In this document: positions 24,448 through 36,617 of the stretch, in pieces
How the letters are laid out: each line of letters starts with the position of its first letter
Numbering within the stretch: the stretch's first letter is position 1
NCBI GenBank assembly: GCA_964034945.1
Contig: OZ035960.1
Coordinates: forward strand, 106,549,933-106,613,932
Source: Chrysopilus asiliformis
Lineage: Eukaryota > Arthropoda > Insecta > Diptera > Rhagionidae
Direction of reading: 5' to 3'
DNA length: 64,000 bases
Made by a program: the position numbers and the translations under genes
The notes under the pieces: model-generated
What the model was told of the DNA's origin: nothing
Seen by the model: only the letters and a program-made list of their open reading frames with translations
Database searches by the model: none

Positions 24448-25300
24448 CCCGTATGGTGATATTCGTACCAAAATTCCACTTTGAAGTCAAACTTTCCAAT
24501 AATATTTTTTGAAATTTATTCCAATCGGATTTTGATGTATGGGAGTTTTATGTAGAATCATATCCTAAATAACTTTTGTTCTTGCACTTTTTTGATAAGA
24601 TGCACCGTTTTTGAGATATTCACAAAAACCGTTTTCGTTCGTATGGGGGGTACCCCCCCTAATGGTCCATTTTTGCTCATGAACGAACTTGGCCTCGCAT
24701 TTTACGAAAAACGAATCTGCTTAAAATTCAAGTCTCTAGCTCAATCCGTGCGCCCGCAATCCGCGCCACAGACGAACGGACGGACATGCTAAATTCAACT
24801 TTTTTTATCATTCTAAACATAATGGTGTAATGCTACATTTACACGAATGACAAATTTGTCATTTTTTTCTTGTCATTATGTTAATTCCCGTGTAAATGGC
24901 ATAATTTTTGTAATTTTTTCTGTCAGAAAATGTCAATCTCTCATAAAAGAATGAACTTGTCCATTCTTTTATGCCAGATTGTCATTCGTACAAACGCAAT
25001 ATTAGTTATGACAAAAGTTGAATACTAAAGTTGTCATAACTAATATTGCGTTTGCACGAATGACAATCTGGCATAAAAGAATGGACAAGTTCATTCTTTT
25101 ATGAGAGATTGACATTTTCTGACAGAAAAAATTACAAAAATTATGCCATTTACACGAGAATTAACATAATGACAAGAAAAAAATGACAAATTTGTCATTC
25201 GTGTAAACGTAGCATAACTCATTTTTTTGTGTGATGACGGGATCTTGGCGTTACAAACGGTAAGGCAAATCTAAAATACCCTTTGGTTTCACCATACGGG
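24448..25300 (+). repeat. Dispersed repeat with CCCGTATGGTGA ends, split by MITE copy 2
   Basis: Inverted CCCGTATGGTGA / TCACCATACGGG bound a unit that matches 36618-37105 in reverse complement. Homology extends about 45 bp beyond the left end. The 384-bp MITE at 24831-25214 interrupts it; the copy at 36618 lacks the MITE. It is a member of the same dispersed family as 8780-9420. Confidence 0.75.
24831..25214 (+). mobile_element. 384-bp foldback MITE, copy 2 (TAA target)
   Basis: Same ends and length as the copy at 6542. TAA lies at 24828-24830 and 25215-25217. The loop AAGTTGAATACTAAAG is inverted relative to copy 1. The uninterrupted site at 36688-36690 (reverse strand) shows a single TAA. 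Confidence 0.95.
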
Positions 25301-25304
25301 TATA

Positions 25305-25565
25305 AAAATGGATGTTTGTTTGTCTGTCTGTTTGAGATTACAAAACTCAAAAACTACTGGACCGATTTTTACGCGTTTTTTTGCAAAATGATCTGCATTG
25401 TAAGGAGCAGGTTTTTAGCTATGTTAGATTTTCAAAATTCGAAACGCAAGATCCTGAAAGGATAACGTTTTTTCCCAAAAGTTTTTAAGTTATTTATGGT
25501 TTTTTGGCATTCTAAAATTTATACAAAAAACTTTAAGCTGGCAACGAAGGGTCTGCTAGTATAAT
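25305..25565 (-). repeat. Dispersed repeat, reverse relative of 4715-5335
   Basis: In reverse complement it reads from GCAGACCCTTCGTTGCCAGC through AAATCGGTCCAGTAGTTTT to a CAAACATCCATTTTTATA end, matching the 4715-5335 copy but lacking that copy's internal tandem units. Confidence 0.7.
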
Positions 25566-25681
25566 ATAAAAGATCTGTAAAAAGAGTCACAATAAGTGCT
25601 AAAATCAAAAAAATATCTGAAATTACCACCAGATACTTTTATGAGACGACGCACACTGTGTTAAAGGGTTCAACAGGTGGC

Positions 25682-25815
25682 AATAGGCCCTATTCCAGGA
25701 TCCGATATGAATGATTCGGATCGTAAACTCAATGTTGTTGTTGGTATAAACACTAATAACAACATTGAGTTTACGATCCGAATCATTCGTATCGGATCCT
25801 GGAATAGGGCCTATT
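25682..25815. mobile_element. 134-bp perfect palindromic MITE
   Basis: AATAGGCCCTATTCCAGGAT and the next ~38 bases are repeated in inverted order with at most one or two mismatches around an 18-base loop. TA may be the target duplication. It has no coding capacity and would form a strong hairpin if transcribed. Confidence 0.8.
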
Positions 25816-27668
25816 AATTCAAAAAATCAAACGCATGTTACACTCTCATTATTTTTTTTTTTGCATTAGTATATTAATGTCTGCACATTAAATCGGGTTT
25901 TTTTTACTACACTGGAATAGTAAGGGCCAGTAATTCAGTGTTTCCAATTTTTTGTGATTTTTCAGAAAAAAGTAGTTCGTATTCAAGTGTATTTGAGAAG
26001 TTTTAGTTATGGAACCTTCAAAAATTGGCATGTATTGACCCTTTATCTATCTACATATGTGACAGAACTGCCTCGACTCCGACTCCTGAAATTTTAGAAT
26101 ATCCGACTCCTGAAATGTTAGAATATTCGACTCCTGAAAGTCCAACTCCAACTACGACTCCTCCGGTCTAAAAAAAAATCATCAAATTACCTCAAACCCT
26201 AAATTTTTGGTTGCAAAACATTGTGATTTGACGAAAACTAGTGTGACGACTAACTAAAGAGTAGCCAACGAAGGTTAAATAACCGGTTCGAAGCTGGAAT
26301 TCACAAATTTTCTACAACTCACTCTTAAATTCTCTTGTAAAAATTGACCGACTCCGATTCCTAAAGTATGAGTTTTGTCCCGACTCCACAGTCCGTATTT
26401 TATCTTGTTTTCCATCACTTCAAAAACTTTTTCCCATTTTCGGATGTTTTTCTTTTGACAAAAACCTGGTCAATGACAAATTTCATGTTTCTACATCAAT
26501 TCGAGTTTTTCATTGTTTTTGCATAAAAAAATTGAACATTATACCAAAAATCAGGTACATAAATAAAGACAAGAATCCTAGAATAAATTTTCTATCTCTC
26601 GGCGCTACAACCGATTTCTGGTCTTGGTCTGCCGAACAAATTTTGGGGTCCCCAAAAAATCCAACAGCGGAAATGGAATCTTTAGTATGCCTTTGAAAAC
26701 GATTATTTTCCCTCATATTTTAACGCTTAACTGTCAAAAAATCAATAAAAATATTTAAATTGCATGCGTTACTAATAACTTTACAGTATTTTCCATACAT
26801 TTTACAAGTTCTATGAAAAACTCTGTTGTTTCTCATCTTTAGTTATCTAATCTTTGATTATACTCAATTATATTAATCATATGAAGTTTGATTATGTAAG
26901 AAAGGTATTACCGTTAGGTGGAATAAGCTGTTTTTGAAACAATTAAAACAACTTGTATTGGTCCAGAAATATTTCTTTATTCATCGAAATTATTTTTCTA
27001 TTACAGGTTATGTCATTTGAAAAAAAAAACTTACAAAACATGAACGCAATTTCATGTGTCGAGGGTTCCGTACACTAATTTAAGCAGAAAACATTATGGC
27101 GACAAACAAAAACCCCATTATTTTTTAATTATTAAAATCAACAAAAAATTATTCCGGTTAGAAGACAAATTAAAATTACTTCAATTTATAACCAAAACTA
27201 AAAATCTGATCTATATATCTTTGGTCGGTATTTAGAAGGTCTTGTCCACTCCATTTCATTCCTTTTTTTAACTTTTGACTTCAGGAGATTAAAAAAAAAC
27301 ACTTCTTTTGATCGATTTTTTAACAACAATCTACCAAGATCTCGAAAACTATTTTTTTGTGTTTAAAATAATGGAAGATTTTAATTGAAGCGTCCGTGTA
27401 ACTTCTACTTGGTGTAAAAAAGGTGTTTTTGGCAACATAGCACCTTAAATATCGGCGGATTTATTGACTCCATTTACCCCAAAAGAACTCAAACTTTTCG
27501 ACTAACCGTTCAGACATTATTCAGGCCAGTGATTATCAAATCAAACGGACGGAATGCCATCATAAGGATTCCTTCTGCCATTTTTTGGTACGGGACGGTA
27601 CGGAACGCTAAAAAATCAGTCATATAATAATAACAATAAAACAAAAATTCGTTAAAATAAGACTAATG
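25816..27668. other. Gene-free stretch downstream of farnesyltransferase
   Basis: Holds a 24-bp tandem repeat with CCGACTCCTGAAAT at 26079-26142. At 26530-26770 lies a copy of a repeat also seen at 54035-54250 and 54660-54835 (shared AGCGGAAATGGAAT and ATTTAAATTGCATGC). No gene is seen. Confidence 0.45.
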
Positions 27669-29491
27669 CTAAGGCTTAGATGAATCTGTCGATTCAATTT
27701 CTTCATCTTCACAATTGGAAAAGGTTGACTCCGGCTCGGCTTCCATTTGAGAGGTTTCACCTTCAGTTTCGTCGTCGACTTCGAAAATTTCAGCCTTGCT
27801 ACTTTTACTTCTATTTTCGCTAGCGAAAAAAATTAAAGCCTTCATAACGGCTGCCGGTGGAACATTGTACACCGGATGTGTCGGTAGAACTTCATTTTTA
27901 GATTCTCCAAGTATAAACGGATCCATTGTGTTGGCGCTGTGCTGAGATATCGCAATTCCACTGAGTGTGTAGCACGTGTGGTAAACATCGGGTGCTCTAG
28001 AATGATAAAAAAACAATAGTCAGTTTTTATTAATGACACCTGTGTAATCTTTTTAACAAAATTAGAGTGCAAAAACGTGCAATTTAAAATTCAATGTTTA
28101 GTATTGTTGAGAAATTTACATACTTTCCTGGTTTATCCAGCAGTCCACCAGCAGGCCATTGGCAACAAAGAAGGACATACTCCTGCAGAGCAACTCTATC
28201 AAATAACGGTACTTTTATTGCATCCATTGACGGTTCTAAAGAAAGACAACAGAACTGAAATAAATTTATTTTAGAATCAATGGTTAAATGTTACCAGTTT
28301 TTGAAATGATTGCTTGCAGAATTGGAAAAATCGCCCCCACCCAAAAAGAGTAGCATCCATCAACCAATTTATTTGTTCTACCTTTAAATAAAAACGTTTT
28401 GCGGTTAAACAATTTAATATTTACATCAAAAATCTAAAATTATAGGCTAGTGTAAGTTTTTTGATAGAGATCTACCTTGAAATCCCCCTTCGTACCTCAT
28501 CTGCCGACCCAATGACCAACGCTACAAGAAATAATTGATAAAAATAGAATAAATGTTGGCTTTCAAAGAATCTCTAGGACTAAAAATTACCAACAAGTTG
28601 TCTAGATCACAACATTCCGCCTTGCCAAGCATCACCAAAGACGCGAGGCCACAAAATGTGTATCCGCCATGAGCCTCTAAATCTGGTGCACCACCAAATC
28701 CCCCTTCATACGTCTGACAACTGCATATCCACTCAGCAGTGTTGGCGAACAGTTCCTCCTCGTCCTTCTGCGAGAAATTAGTCAACTTCGCACAGGATAA
28801 AGCACAGTAGGCCCCTCGGACATCGATCTCACCGTCAACATGAAGCCTGAAGGCTCCGTTATCCTCTCGCACTGACCACAGAAACTTCTTCAAGGAATCT
28901 CGGTCAATAGCTCGCATTGCCTTGTCCGATCCGATTATGCAAAGACTGTTGACAGCCGCATAGGTCGGCGCTAAATGGGGTTTTTGCTGAGGTCCGCCAC
29001 CGAAGCCACCGTCGCGATCCCGGCACTTCTCTAGGAAGTTTATTGTATTGTCCAGAACGTCAGCACCGAAGTGGAAGTTCAGCAGATGCGCAGAGTTTAG
29101 GATCCAGTAAATCAGCCACGGTCTGCTGCTGTCCAAACACTCGTAGGAAGACGAAAGGCCACGCAGGGATTTCTCCAAGTATTTTATGTGCTGTTCTCTG
29201 GAAGAGTTGGGAACTTCGCTGCTGGATGAGGAGGCTTTTGGGATAAATTTAGATTCGTTACCTGTGGATATGAGGCAGAGAGGCATCCAGACATTTTAGC
29301 TGTTCGAACCGGTCGAAGCACTTCTCAACAATCTGCTCCGTCGTCATCTGCAGAGGATAAGTGGAACTTTATTGAATTTCCCTGATAAAACTTATCAAAT
29401 TTACTTGTTCTCTGGAAGTAACTGTCCATATCTTCTCATCGTTGAACTTTTCTCGCTTTAAATTGGTAAAATCCCGGAAAATCGGCTCCAT
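27669..29491 (-). CDS. FNTB: Protein farnesyltransferase subunit beta
   Basis: Catalytic beta subunit that attaches farnesyl to CaaX-box proteins such as Ras, Rheb and lamins, working as a heterodimer with the alpha subunit in the cytosol. Seven exons join in frame: 29491-29405, 29347-29262, 29197-28591, 28521-28476, 28381-28295, 28235-28124, 27996-27669 (450 aa; family about 420-440). Prenyltransferase repeats are clear: DGGFGGGPQQKPHLAPTYAA, EGGFGGAPDLEAHGGYTFCG and EGGFQG. Zinc ligands are Asp283 and Cys285 (LVDGCYSFW) and His348 (VYHTCY). The last ~50 residues are acidic, as in other insect and vertebrate homologues. The start at 29491 is the first ATG and gives an N-terminus compatible with the family. 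The gene is divergent from Max with 938 bp between start codons. Confidence 0.96.
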
Positions 29492-30429
29492 TTCAGGCCC
29501 ACTTCAGAATTTTTGGAACCAAACAATTTGATCGATGTGCAGTTCGAAAATAACCTAAAATCAGATGCATTTGACAGATGGCGAGACTTTGTAGGGTTTA
29601 GGGGTTTTTTGATTTTTGGTTTCAAAACATCGGTTTCGAAAGGAAAAAAAGAACTCTGCAACGTAATTTATCCGCTCGTTTATTATTCCTGGACAAAAAT
29701 GAAAGAAATTCGTTTTTTTTACAAAATAAAGAAAACTGTTATACAATTGCCAAACACATTTTGAGGACAGAATGGATTTTGATTTACAGAATCATTTGTC
29801 TGGAGGTAGTCTGATGGGATTTTGATGTATGGTCGAGTTATGGAAAACACATTTTGCCTTTATATTTTTTTTGAAAAATCGCAGAAAACTTTCATTTGAA
29901 TGGGGCAGGGGGAAGAAATAACTCCATTAAAAGATTGCCTTACCCTTACTAATCGTATTTGTGGGACACGCAACTGTCAAATCAAGTCTCTAGCTCAATT
30001 TTTTCTAGTTATGGTGTTGACGTTCGGACATACAGATAAATTTCTTGCACCTCGTAACAAAAAACGTCTTAAACTATTATTATAAGTCAAATCAACATAT
30101 TTAATCAAAAATTTCTAACACGAAAATGTTAGTTCTTGGACTGCATTGGTTTATGTCTGACAAGTTTTTTTTGTTGATGCGATTGTCCATTCACTAGATT
30201 TTAGGCTCTCTAATGTGAAATGGGTAAATAACTTAGTTTGATGGGCATTAGGTCGTCACAAATGATATCAAGGTGGGTGATATTAATTAGCAATAGTATG
30301 TGAGAAAGCTTTTATTTACAGTTTCCAAATAATATAAATATTTTTGTTGAATTTGCTGGATTGATTTGTGCCAGCCGAGTGAGGTTTTTAAGTAAGTTTG
30401 TAAAAAATATTTAAATATTTGTTAAAACA
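29492..30429. promoter_or_regulatory. Divergent intergenic region between FNTB and Max
   Basis: The 938 bp between two divergent start codons must hold both promoters. About 29760-30060 is a decayed copy of the dispersed repeat (GGGATTTTGATGTATGG, CAAGTCTCTAGCTCAAT, GGTGTTGACGTTCGGACA). I see no convincing TATA box for either gene. Confidence 0.5.
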
Positions 30430-32358
30430 ATGAGTGACGATGAACGGGACATCGATATCGACGTTAGCGACGTAAGTTGAAGTGAACGATATTCCATTCG
30501 ATTTTTTTTTTTGCTAAAATTTCTGGTGGTTTATTTCAGGATGACGATTCCGATAGCACAAAACTACAGAGGCAATCAAATCCCAATTATTCTCAGGTAG
30601 GAATCGAAAGAATCCCAAACAAAGCGTTTTTCCGCCATTTCTAGGTGTATTAATCTTTATATGGTGTTGACAGTCACGTGTGTTGGCTAGAAGCAGCGTG
30701 ATTGCTGGCCGTTAAAAATATATTTCACTGAAATTCAGCTCAATGCGATTGTTTTTCGATTTTATTGCAGGCAGAAAAAAGGGCACACCACAACGCGTTG
30801 GAAAGGAAGCGGCGGGATCATATAAAAGATAGTTTCACGAGCCTTCGAGAAGCCGTCCCTTCGCTAGCAGGTGAAAAGGTAAATAAGGTGATTTGGGATT
30901 TCGAGTTAAATTCATTTGCGTTCCTGTGTGAACGATCGAATGCGACTCAATTAATTATATTCATGTGTTTCTCATGTTTGGTCTCTTTAAGGCTAGTCGA
31001 GCGCAAATATTAAAGAAAGCTGCCGAGTACATATCTTTCATGAGGAGGAAAAATCAAGCACACCAGCAAGATATTGAAGATTTAAAACGACAGAATACGA
31101 TATTGGAATCGCAGAGTGAGTTTTTCTGAAAATGTTGTCAGCATGTATGGAAGCGTTTTGATACTAGACTCATTGACATGACAGCAGAAGTCTTCTCTTT
31201 ATATAACACTTCTCGAAAATTTGAAAACCTTTTTCATGTAGTTTAGTGTAAATTTTGTGTCATGTATAGAAATCTCCGTTCCCGGCCCCTTTTTCAAACG
31301 GTAAAAATCATACACACCTTTATTCCAAACCGAGTGAACCAAAATAAGCGTTGTTTGTCAACCATAAACATGTTGACGATTGTCCAGGTATCCAAACGGC
31401 ATTAGATTGCTGAAACTATAAAAAATACATTTATCATCAACCATTGATGGCGAATAGAGCTATCAACCACTAATTTGGTTAAGGAAGCATTTTCACTAAT
31501 TTTGTTAACGAAACGTTCGGCTCAAGAATATATTTGACCTTAAGATACCAACATTTTCGCCTGCGGCGCATTTCTTCGATTATTTTCACTCGAAGAATTT
31601 GTTTCGGTTTACGTTTTGAAATTAATTTTCATTTGTTTCAAAAATATACATTATCTTTCAAAATACAGTAAAATGCACTGCGTTTTCGATATAGCATGAT
31701 TTTCAAATTATTCAGTAACACTAAATTTTACTTTCGTTGAGAAACGAAAAAAAAAAAATTAAAAAACCAGCGAAAGACGTAAAAAAAATCAATTATGCAG
31801 CGTCCTCCTAAAACGCAGTCGCGTTTGGTAATAAATCATGCTTTTGTCCAAGACCTGCCATTGAAATGTCTAGTGGAGACCGCATTTCCGGGAAATTGTT
31901 GTTGGCTTGTGGAAGCAGTTCTACACTTGACGACATAAAAGATCAAGCCACTGATCTGTATTCAGTATAGGTTGTCAGGGTCGTGCCCACAGGGGGCGGC
32001 GATCCCGTGCTGTCAAATCAAGACTTCAAAATACAAAACATTAACTTACTCGTTTCTGATAATCGGAATTCTAATTCGACCTTGACAATCAAAACTTCTC
32101 GCTTGGGTCTCTAAAGTGCCATTGCCCCTTAAGACTTATAATTTTGATTATACAAAAGATTTTTATAAATTTTCGACTTTTACAAAGTTTATTTTAAACC
32201 ATATATTTTTAGTTCGTCAATTGGAACGTGCGAAGGATAGCTTCTCAATGGGCGACCCATCAAAATCCGATGAATCGGACAGCACTGATGCCGATGATCC
32301 TGAATTAATGAATAGACTTAGTAAAAAGCCCAAAATATCCAATTACTCAATTCCATAA
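30430..32358 (+). CDS. Max: Max, bHLH-leucine zipper transcription factor
   Basis: Obligate partner of Myc and Mxd/Mnt; it binds CACGTG E-boxes in the nucleus. Five exons join in frame: 30430-30471, 30540-30596, 30771-30878, 30992-31115, 32213-32358 (158 aa). The acidic N-terminus is [14 protein letters not shown]. The basic region [20 protein letters not shown] (residues 36-55) includes the E-box contacts His40, Asn41, Glu44 and Arg48. Helix 2 and the zipper run from [20 protein letters not shown] into exon 5. The C-terminal tail is Asp/Ser-rich with KKPKI. Exon boundaries match those of animal Max genes, where exon 2 is optional. The fourth intron (1.1 kb) is the longest and contains one copy of the CGCCTGCGGCGCA motif. 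Confidence 0.97.
30675..30680. promoter_or_regulatory. CACGTG E-box in Max intron 2
   Basis: A canonical CACGTG lies inside intron 2 of Max, the site Max itself recognises. A chance occurrence cannot be excluded; six-base matches are also present at 34919 and 36284 in gene-free DNA. Confidence 0.3.
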
Positions 32359-32378
32359 AAACAAATATAAAACTATTT

Positions 32379-32384
32379 AATAAA
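32379..32384 (+). terminator. Polyadenylation signal AATAAA of Max
   Basis: AATAAA lies 21 bases after the Max stop codon, followed by an AT-rich run, indicating a very short 3' UTR. Confidence 0.55.
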
Positions 32385-32546
32385 ATCACCTTGTATTTAT
32401 TTATTTTTCAGTTTATTTTTACTTAGGAATAATAAATGGGATAAATTTTATTTAAAATAATTCTAACATATACAAAGATTTCTTTTTTTTTGTCGTTTTA
32501 TGTACTATGTTTAAATTTATGCAGGATATCGCAGTAATTCTATGTC

Positions 32547-32899
32547 CGGTATTACACTTGGCTTATTTAAGCCGGCAACTTTTGGGCTTAATAAGCCAAT
32601 GTGCTTACATTTGTGGCTTAAATAAGCCAATCCTGTTTGCATATGCTACACCAGTTTACATGTGTGTGTGTGGACTCAAACCATTGAAATTGCTGCTGCT
32701 CATATACTTCCCAAGATCTTTACCTCCTGACGGTCAGAACGAAAATGATTTCTGCCTACTACTTTTCCCAAACCGGTTCACACGCTGTGCATGTATGCAG
32801 ATTGTCGATAAGCCATTATTTCGAGTGGCAACTTTTCCCTCAGCCGTTTCACCCGAAAATCGGCTTAAGTAAGCCCGAAAGTTGCCGTGTGTAATACCG
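32547..32899. mobile_element. MITE with GGCTTAATAAGCC palindromes
   Basis: The inverted ends are CGGTATTACAC / GTGTAATACCG. Inside, GGCTTA(A/T)nTAAGCC palindromes occur four times, near both ends. GGCAACTTT(T/C)GGGCTTA is also shared between the two arms. The target duplication is not clear. No coding frame of note; it lies 190 bp beyond the Max stop. Confidence 0.65.
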
Positions 32900-35192
32900 C
32901 GCTTTGTCGATTGACTGTTACAAGAAATGTTTAAAAAGGGATTAAGTAAATATTATAAAAATGTGTTATTCGTAGATATTTTGAATATGTTGAGTGAAAA
33001 CTTAAAAATCATCATGACAAGGAGGGAAACTCTAATCAAAAAGAAATCAGTAAAATGGGGAAAAAAGGTTTTTTCTCCTTGCTTGTGCTTCTCTCAGCTT
33101 AAAAGGCATTCAAAAACTACACAACTGGAATCAACATTTAAAAAAATCAATTTTTAATGTGCTTTCCTAATGAACTACTGCGATTTTCCTGCATATTTTT
33201 TGTCCAAATAAGTTTTATTTAAAAGTTGTTTCACAACACGCAAATATGTTATCCCTTTTAGAATCGTAAACGCCAAAAGATTTCTTTGAACTGAAGGTAT
33301 GATTTGAATAATTATGCAAGAAAAAAAAATTTGTGTGATGTTTCTAAAACAGTGAAAATAGAATTTTTTTTAGTGTGAAAAGTTGGATTTCCATTTTAAA
33401 ATTTATCTATAAAATCCTTTCTTTGATACGCACAAATACCCTCAACTCTCCTTTTACACGGTTTCGAAATAACACGGTGCAAGACAAAAATGCGTCTCTT
33501 TTAATTTACTCTAAAGCAGAGTCGTCCACCTTTGGCTCACTAAGTTCCTCACATGCTTAAAATGTTTATCTCAAGCGACAAAGCATTTTACGGAATTATG
33601 ACCAATATTGTCACATTTTACGTTATAATTCCTAAAAGGTTATGTAAGTATTAAAAAACGGACGAAAATCCAGCAAATTCTATTAGTGAGACGCTTTATC
33701 CGTTTAGTAGCCTTTCTGCGGTTGATGCGAGTTGTGTGTCGATTTTTTCTCCGCTAGACTGATGTACAGTGAGGTATAAAAATTCACGTTATGAAGTATA
33801 TTTTATTTTTTATTTTCAATAATGAAGCGCTCATACCCTGATTCAGATTGGGAAAAACCACTTTTAGGTGTTTTAGAAAATAATGGTAATTTTCAGTGTT
33901 TGAAACTTGCAAAAAAACCTAATTTTGAGCATCATTATAATGCTTTGCCATTCTATTCCAGAGCTCTGGTAGGGTAGACCACAGAGAAGTATAATAGACA
34001 GAGAAACAATTTGCACTACGGTTTCTGTGGCATTTATGCTTCATACAAAACTCTAAATTTCCGTGGCTCCCCTGTTGGACGTATTAGTGAGTGGATCGTA
34101 AAAACCAATTCTCTCTCATTCGTCTGTGATGGCAGCCATCATTCGCATAGGATCATTCGAATAGGAGAGCTGGTAACGCAAAAATGAGATGAGAGTGAAC
34201 CGAACATCTCTTCATCTCTTTACCAACACAAGCATGGGGAGCTACGGCTAGTATAATTTTATTCGATTGAGCTGTGGAAAATCGAATACGAAAATGTCTA
34301 TCTGTTAAGCTACATTTATCTGTGGGTAGACTCTTTTCTCTCGATATTCGTGAGATCAAATAATAACATATGAAAAAGAAAAATATGAAAATGTCAAAAG
34401 TTTATTGGCAAACAAAATTTTGTGGTCCACTGTGTTTGTTCATATGACGTGAGCTCCACACTGAGAACGTGAGTGCTCAATTTTGTTATTGTTTGCAATA
34501 CGATACCAAAAAATTCCGAGTAGTGGCAATTCAACACAGATAAATTGGACATCTCTGCTCTAAAGCGTAATCTCCATACAGTCGACTTTCTTATCTGACG
34601 GAAAAAATTAGAAAACCAGAAAGAGATGAACTTTTGTAAGATTGTGCGCTTTTTGTGACAGTATGCAACTGCCGATAAAATGTCACAAATCAGACGAACA
34701 GTTCATCTTTTGTAGAGTGAAATCATTTGCAGATCGAAAATCGGTTGGGAAAATTAGAACTTTGGGTAACATGAAACGCAATACTATAGGAATCGTGTCC
34801 TTTTTACTACGGTGTTTTTACACGGTTTTTCGAGGGGCGTATCTACCGTGTAAAAAAAAAGAGAGTTGAGTTTGTTTTCAAAAAAATAAATAAATACCTT
34901 GTATTACCTTTTGGCATTCACGTGTTTAATTTTTTTTTTTCTTCATTTGATGATTTAGCTTGCAATTTTTAAACTCTGGCAGTAACCACATATAAATTGT
35001 TATAACAAAAATATACTTGTTGCAGAAATATAATCTTTTGAATTTTTATAATTATTTAAGATTTTTTTTTCTTTCTTTTGGTTTTTTTAATATGTCTGAT
35101 CGAACATTATTTACCTTAATATTCAAATGCAATAAGAATTTAAAAATTTTTCGAGAAAAACTATAAGTATATTTTTTACCAATTTCAAAATA
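32900..35192. other. Gene-free stretch
   Basis: No confirmed gene. A 51-codon frame with a TATA box at 33775 is listed separately. The text around 33522-33560 (GTCGTCCACCTTTGGCTCAC) recurs at 36497-36535. Confidence 0.35.
33822..33977 (+). CDS. Possible small ORF (51 aa), unknown
   Basis: The frame begins MKRSYPDSDWEKPLLGVLEN and ends at TAG 33975-33977. A good TATA box (TATAAAA, 33775-33781) lies about 40 bases before the ATG. Composition (Asp, Trp, Pro, Glu mixed evenly) is more protein-like than in the surrounding chance frames. There is no signal peptide, no recognised motif and no clear partner exon; GTAGGG near the end could be a splice donor. I do not recognise it, and it may be chance. 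Confidence 0.25.
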   Translation: MKRSYPDSDWEKPLLGVLENNGNFQCLKLAKKPNFEHHYNALPFYSRALVG

Positions 35193-35514
35193 CATTGAAA
35201 CCTCAATACTGTATACCCTCAGTACTGTATACCCCTCAATAGTGTATACCCCACAGAGAAAGTGTCAGGAGAAGGCAATGGGGGCGAAACAGCAGAAACT
35301 TCTTAAGCAACAAACAATAACTTCTTACTTTGCTAAATAACTTTGTAAATTAAATGTATAAATGAGTAAAACATTAAAAAATGTATTTTCTGTTTTTTAT
35401 AATTAAAACCATGACAATATTTTCTTCTCTTATAATACCCCTCGATATTGTATACCCCTCGATACTGTATACTACCCCGGTTTGATATCGGTATACAGTA
35501 TTGAGGTTTCAATG
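35193..35514. mobile_element. TA-flanked pogo-like MITE with CTGTATACC repeats
   Basis: The inverted ends are CATTGAAACCTCAATACTGT and its complement, with TA on both sides (35191-35192, 35515-35516). The motif CCTCRATACTGTATACC is repeated in tandem near the left end (35201-35254) and the right end (35439-35478). No transposase frame. Confidence 0.82.
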
Positions 35515-35661
35515 TACATTAGAGATTTGGCGCCATTGCCATAATTAGGGGAATTTAAAAGTACTTTGAAACTTTTTTTCTGTTTCTGTAGATTCTTGAA
35601 AGATTGAAGTAATTTTTATTATAGGAACCTCGAGAGTTAAGTTTAGTCTTTTCTCCGGTAA

Positions 35662-36034
35662 AGGTGCCGCTCCACATAAGAGTAAATACGCGAGTAACTC
35701 TCAAAAACTCTCGAGAGTTACTCGCAGGAGATTGTCCATTTGAGAGTTAATTTCGTCGATTTTTCTCTTTTCAAGACCAATATCTTTATTTTTATGACAT
35801 CTGGCTTTGGCGAGTTCTCGAGAGCTACTAGCGAAATTCAAACGCCGTTCGTATCTGGCGAGCAACTCCTCGAGAGTTCAGTGGGTGCGTGTTGACTAAA
35901 GCGTAGAATCACTTTTGACAGCTCGCAGAAACTAGCTCGCGAGTTTCTGCGAGCGACTCTCAGAGACGTGTCCATTTGCGAGTAGCTGCTATCGAGAGGT
36001 TCTCGCCGGCATTTACTCTCATGGAGCGGCACCT
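35662..36034. mobile_element. 373-bp MITE with TAA target (Harbinger-like)
   Basis: The inverted ends are AGGTGCCGCTCCA and its complement, continuing to GAGAGTAAAT or AAGAGTAAAT. TAA flanks both sides (35659-35661 and 36035-36037). Internally it is full of CTCGAGAG and GCGAGT pieces in both orientations. Confidence 0.85.
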
Positions 36035-36124
36035 TAAGATATTTTTTTTAATCATTTGACAATCGTTTTAACGGCAAGTTTTATCCCCAATTTCACAAGA
36101 ATTTCAAAAACAAAAAAAATTAAA

Positions 36125-36495
36125 TTGAATTGAAAACTCGATACTGTATACCCCTCGAAAGTGTATAACTCACATTTTGTTTAAAATCACACTCACAGGC
36201 AAACCTACGATAGTGCCACTCTCCGATTATAATGAAACTTTGATTATTTGTAGAACTATGAAAAATACTCGTCACGTGTTTTTTTACTTGGGCAGTAATT
36301 CGGTTTTAAGGGGGTTTCTTCTTAGGTTGGTTTCATGCAAAAAGCAAATAGTTTTTTTTCAATTACTCGACAACTAATGGCCGATTTGAATAAAACGTAA
36401 ATATGTAAATGAATAAAACATTAAAAACATGTATTCTGTGTGATTTATAATTGAAACCAAAACATTATTTTCTTCCCTGGTTTGATATTGTTATA
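36125..36495. mobile_element. Diverged second copy of the 35193 MITE
   Basis: ATTGAAAACTCGATACTGTA, then AATGAATAAAACATTAAAAA, TTATAATTGAAACCA, TATTTTCTTCCCTGG and TTTGATATTGTTATAC follow in the same order as in 35193-35514, but with many changes and without a clean right end. Confidence 0.6.
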
Positions 36496-36617
36496 CGTCG
36501 TCCGCCTTTGGCCCACTAAGCTCCTCAGATGCTTACAATTTTGATCCATAGCTACTAAATTTACTTGACAAAAATATTTAAAAATAAAATTGTTGACAAA
36601 TTTTTACAGTTTTTATA

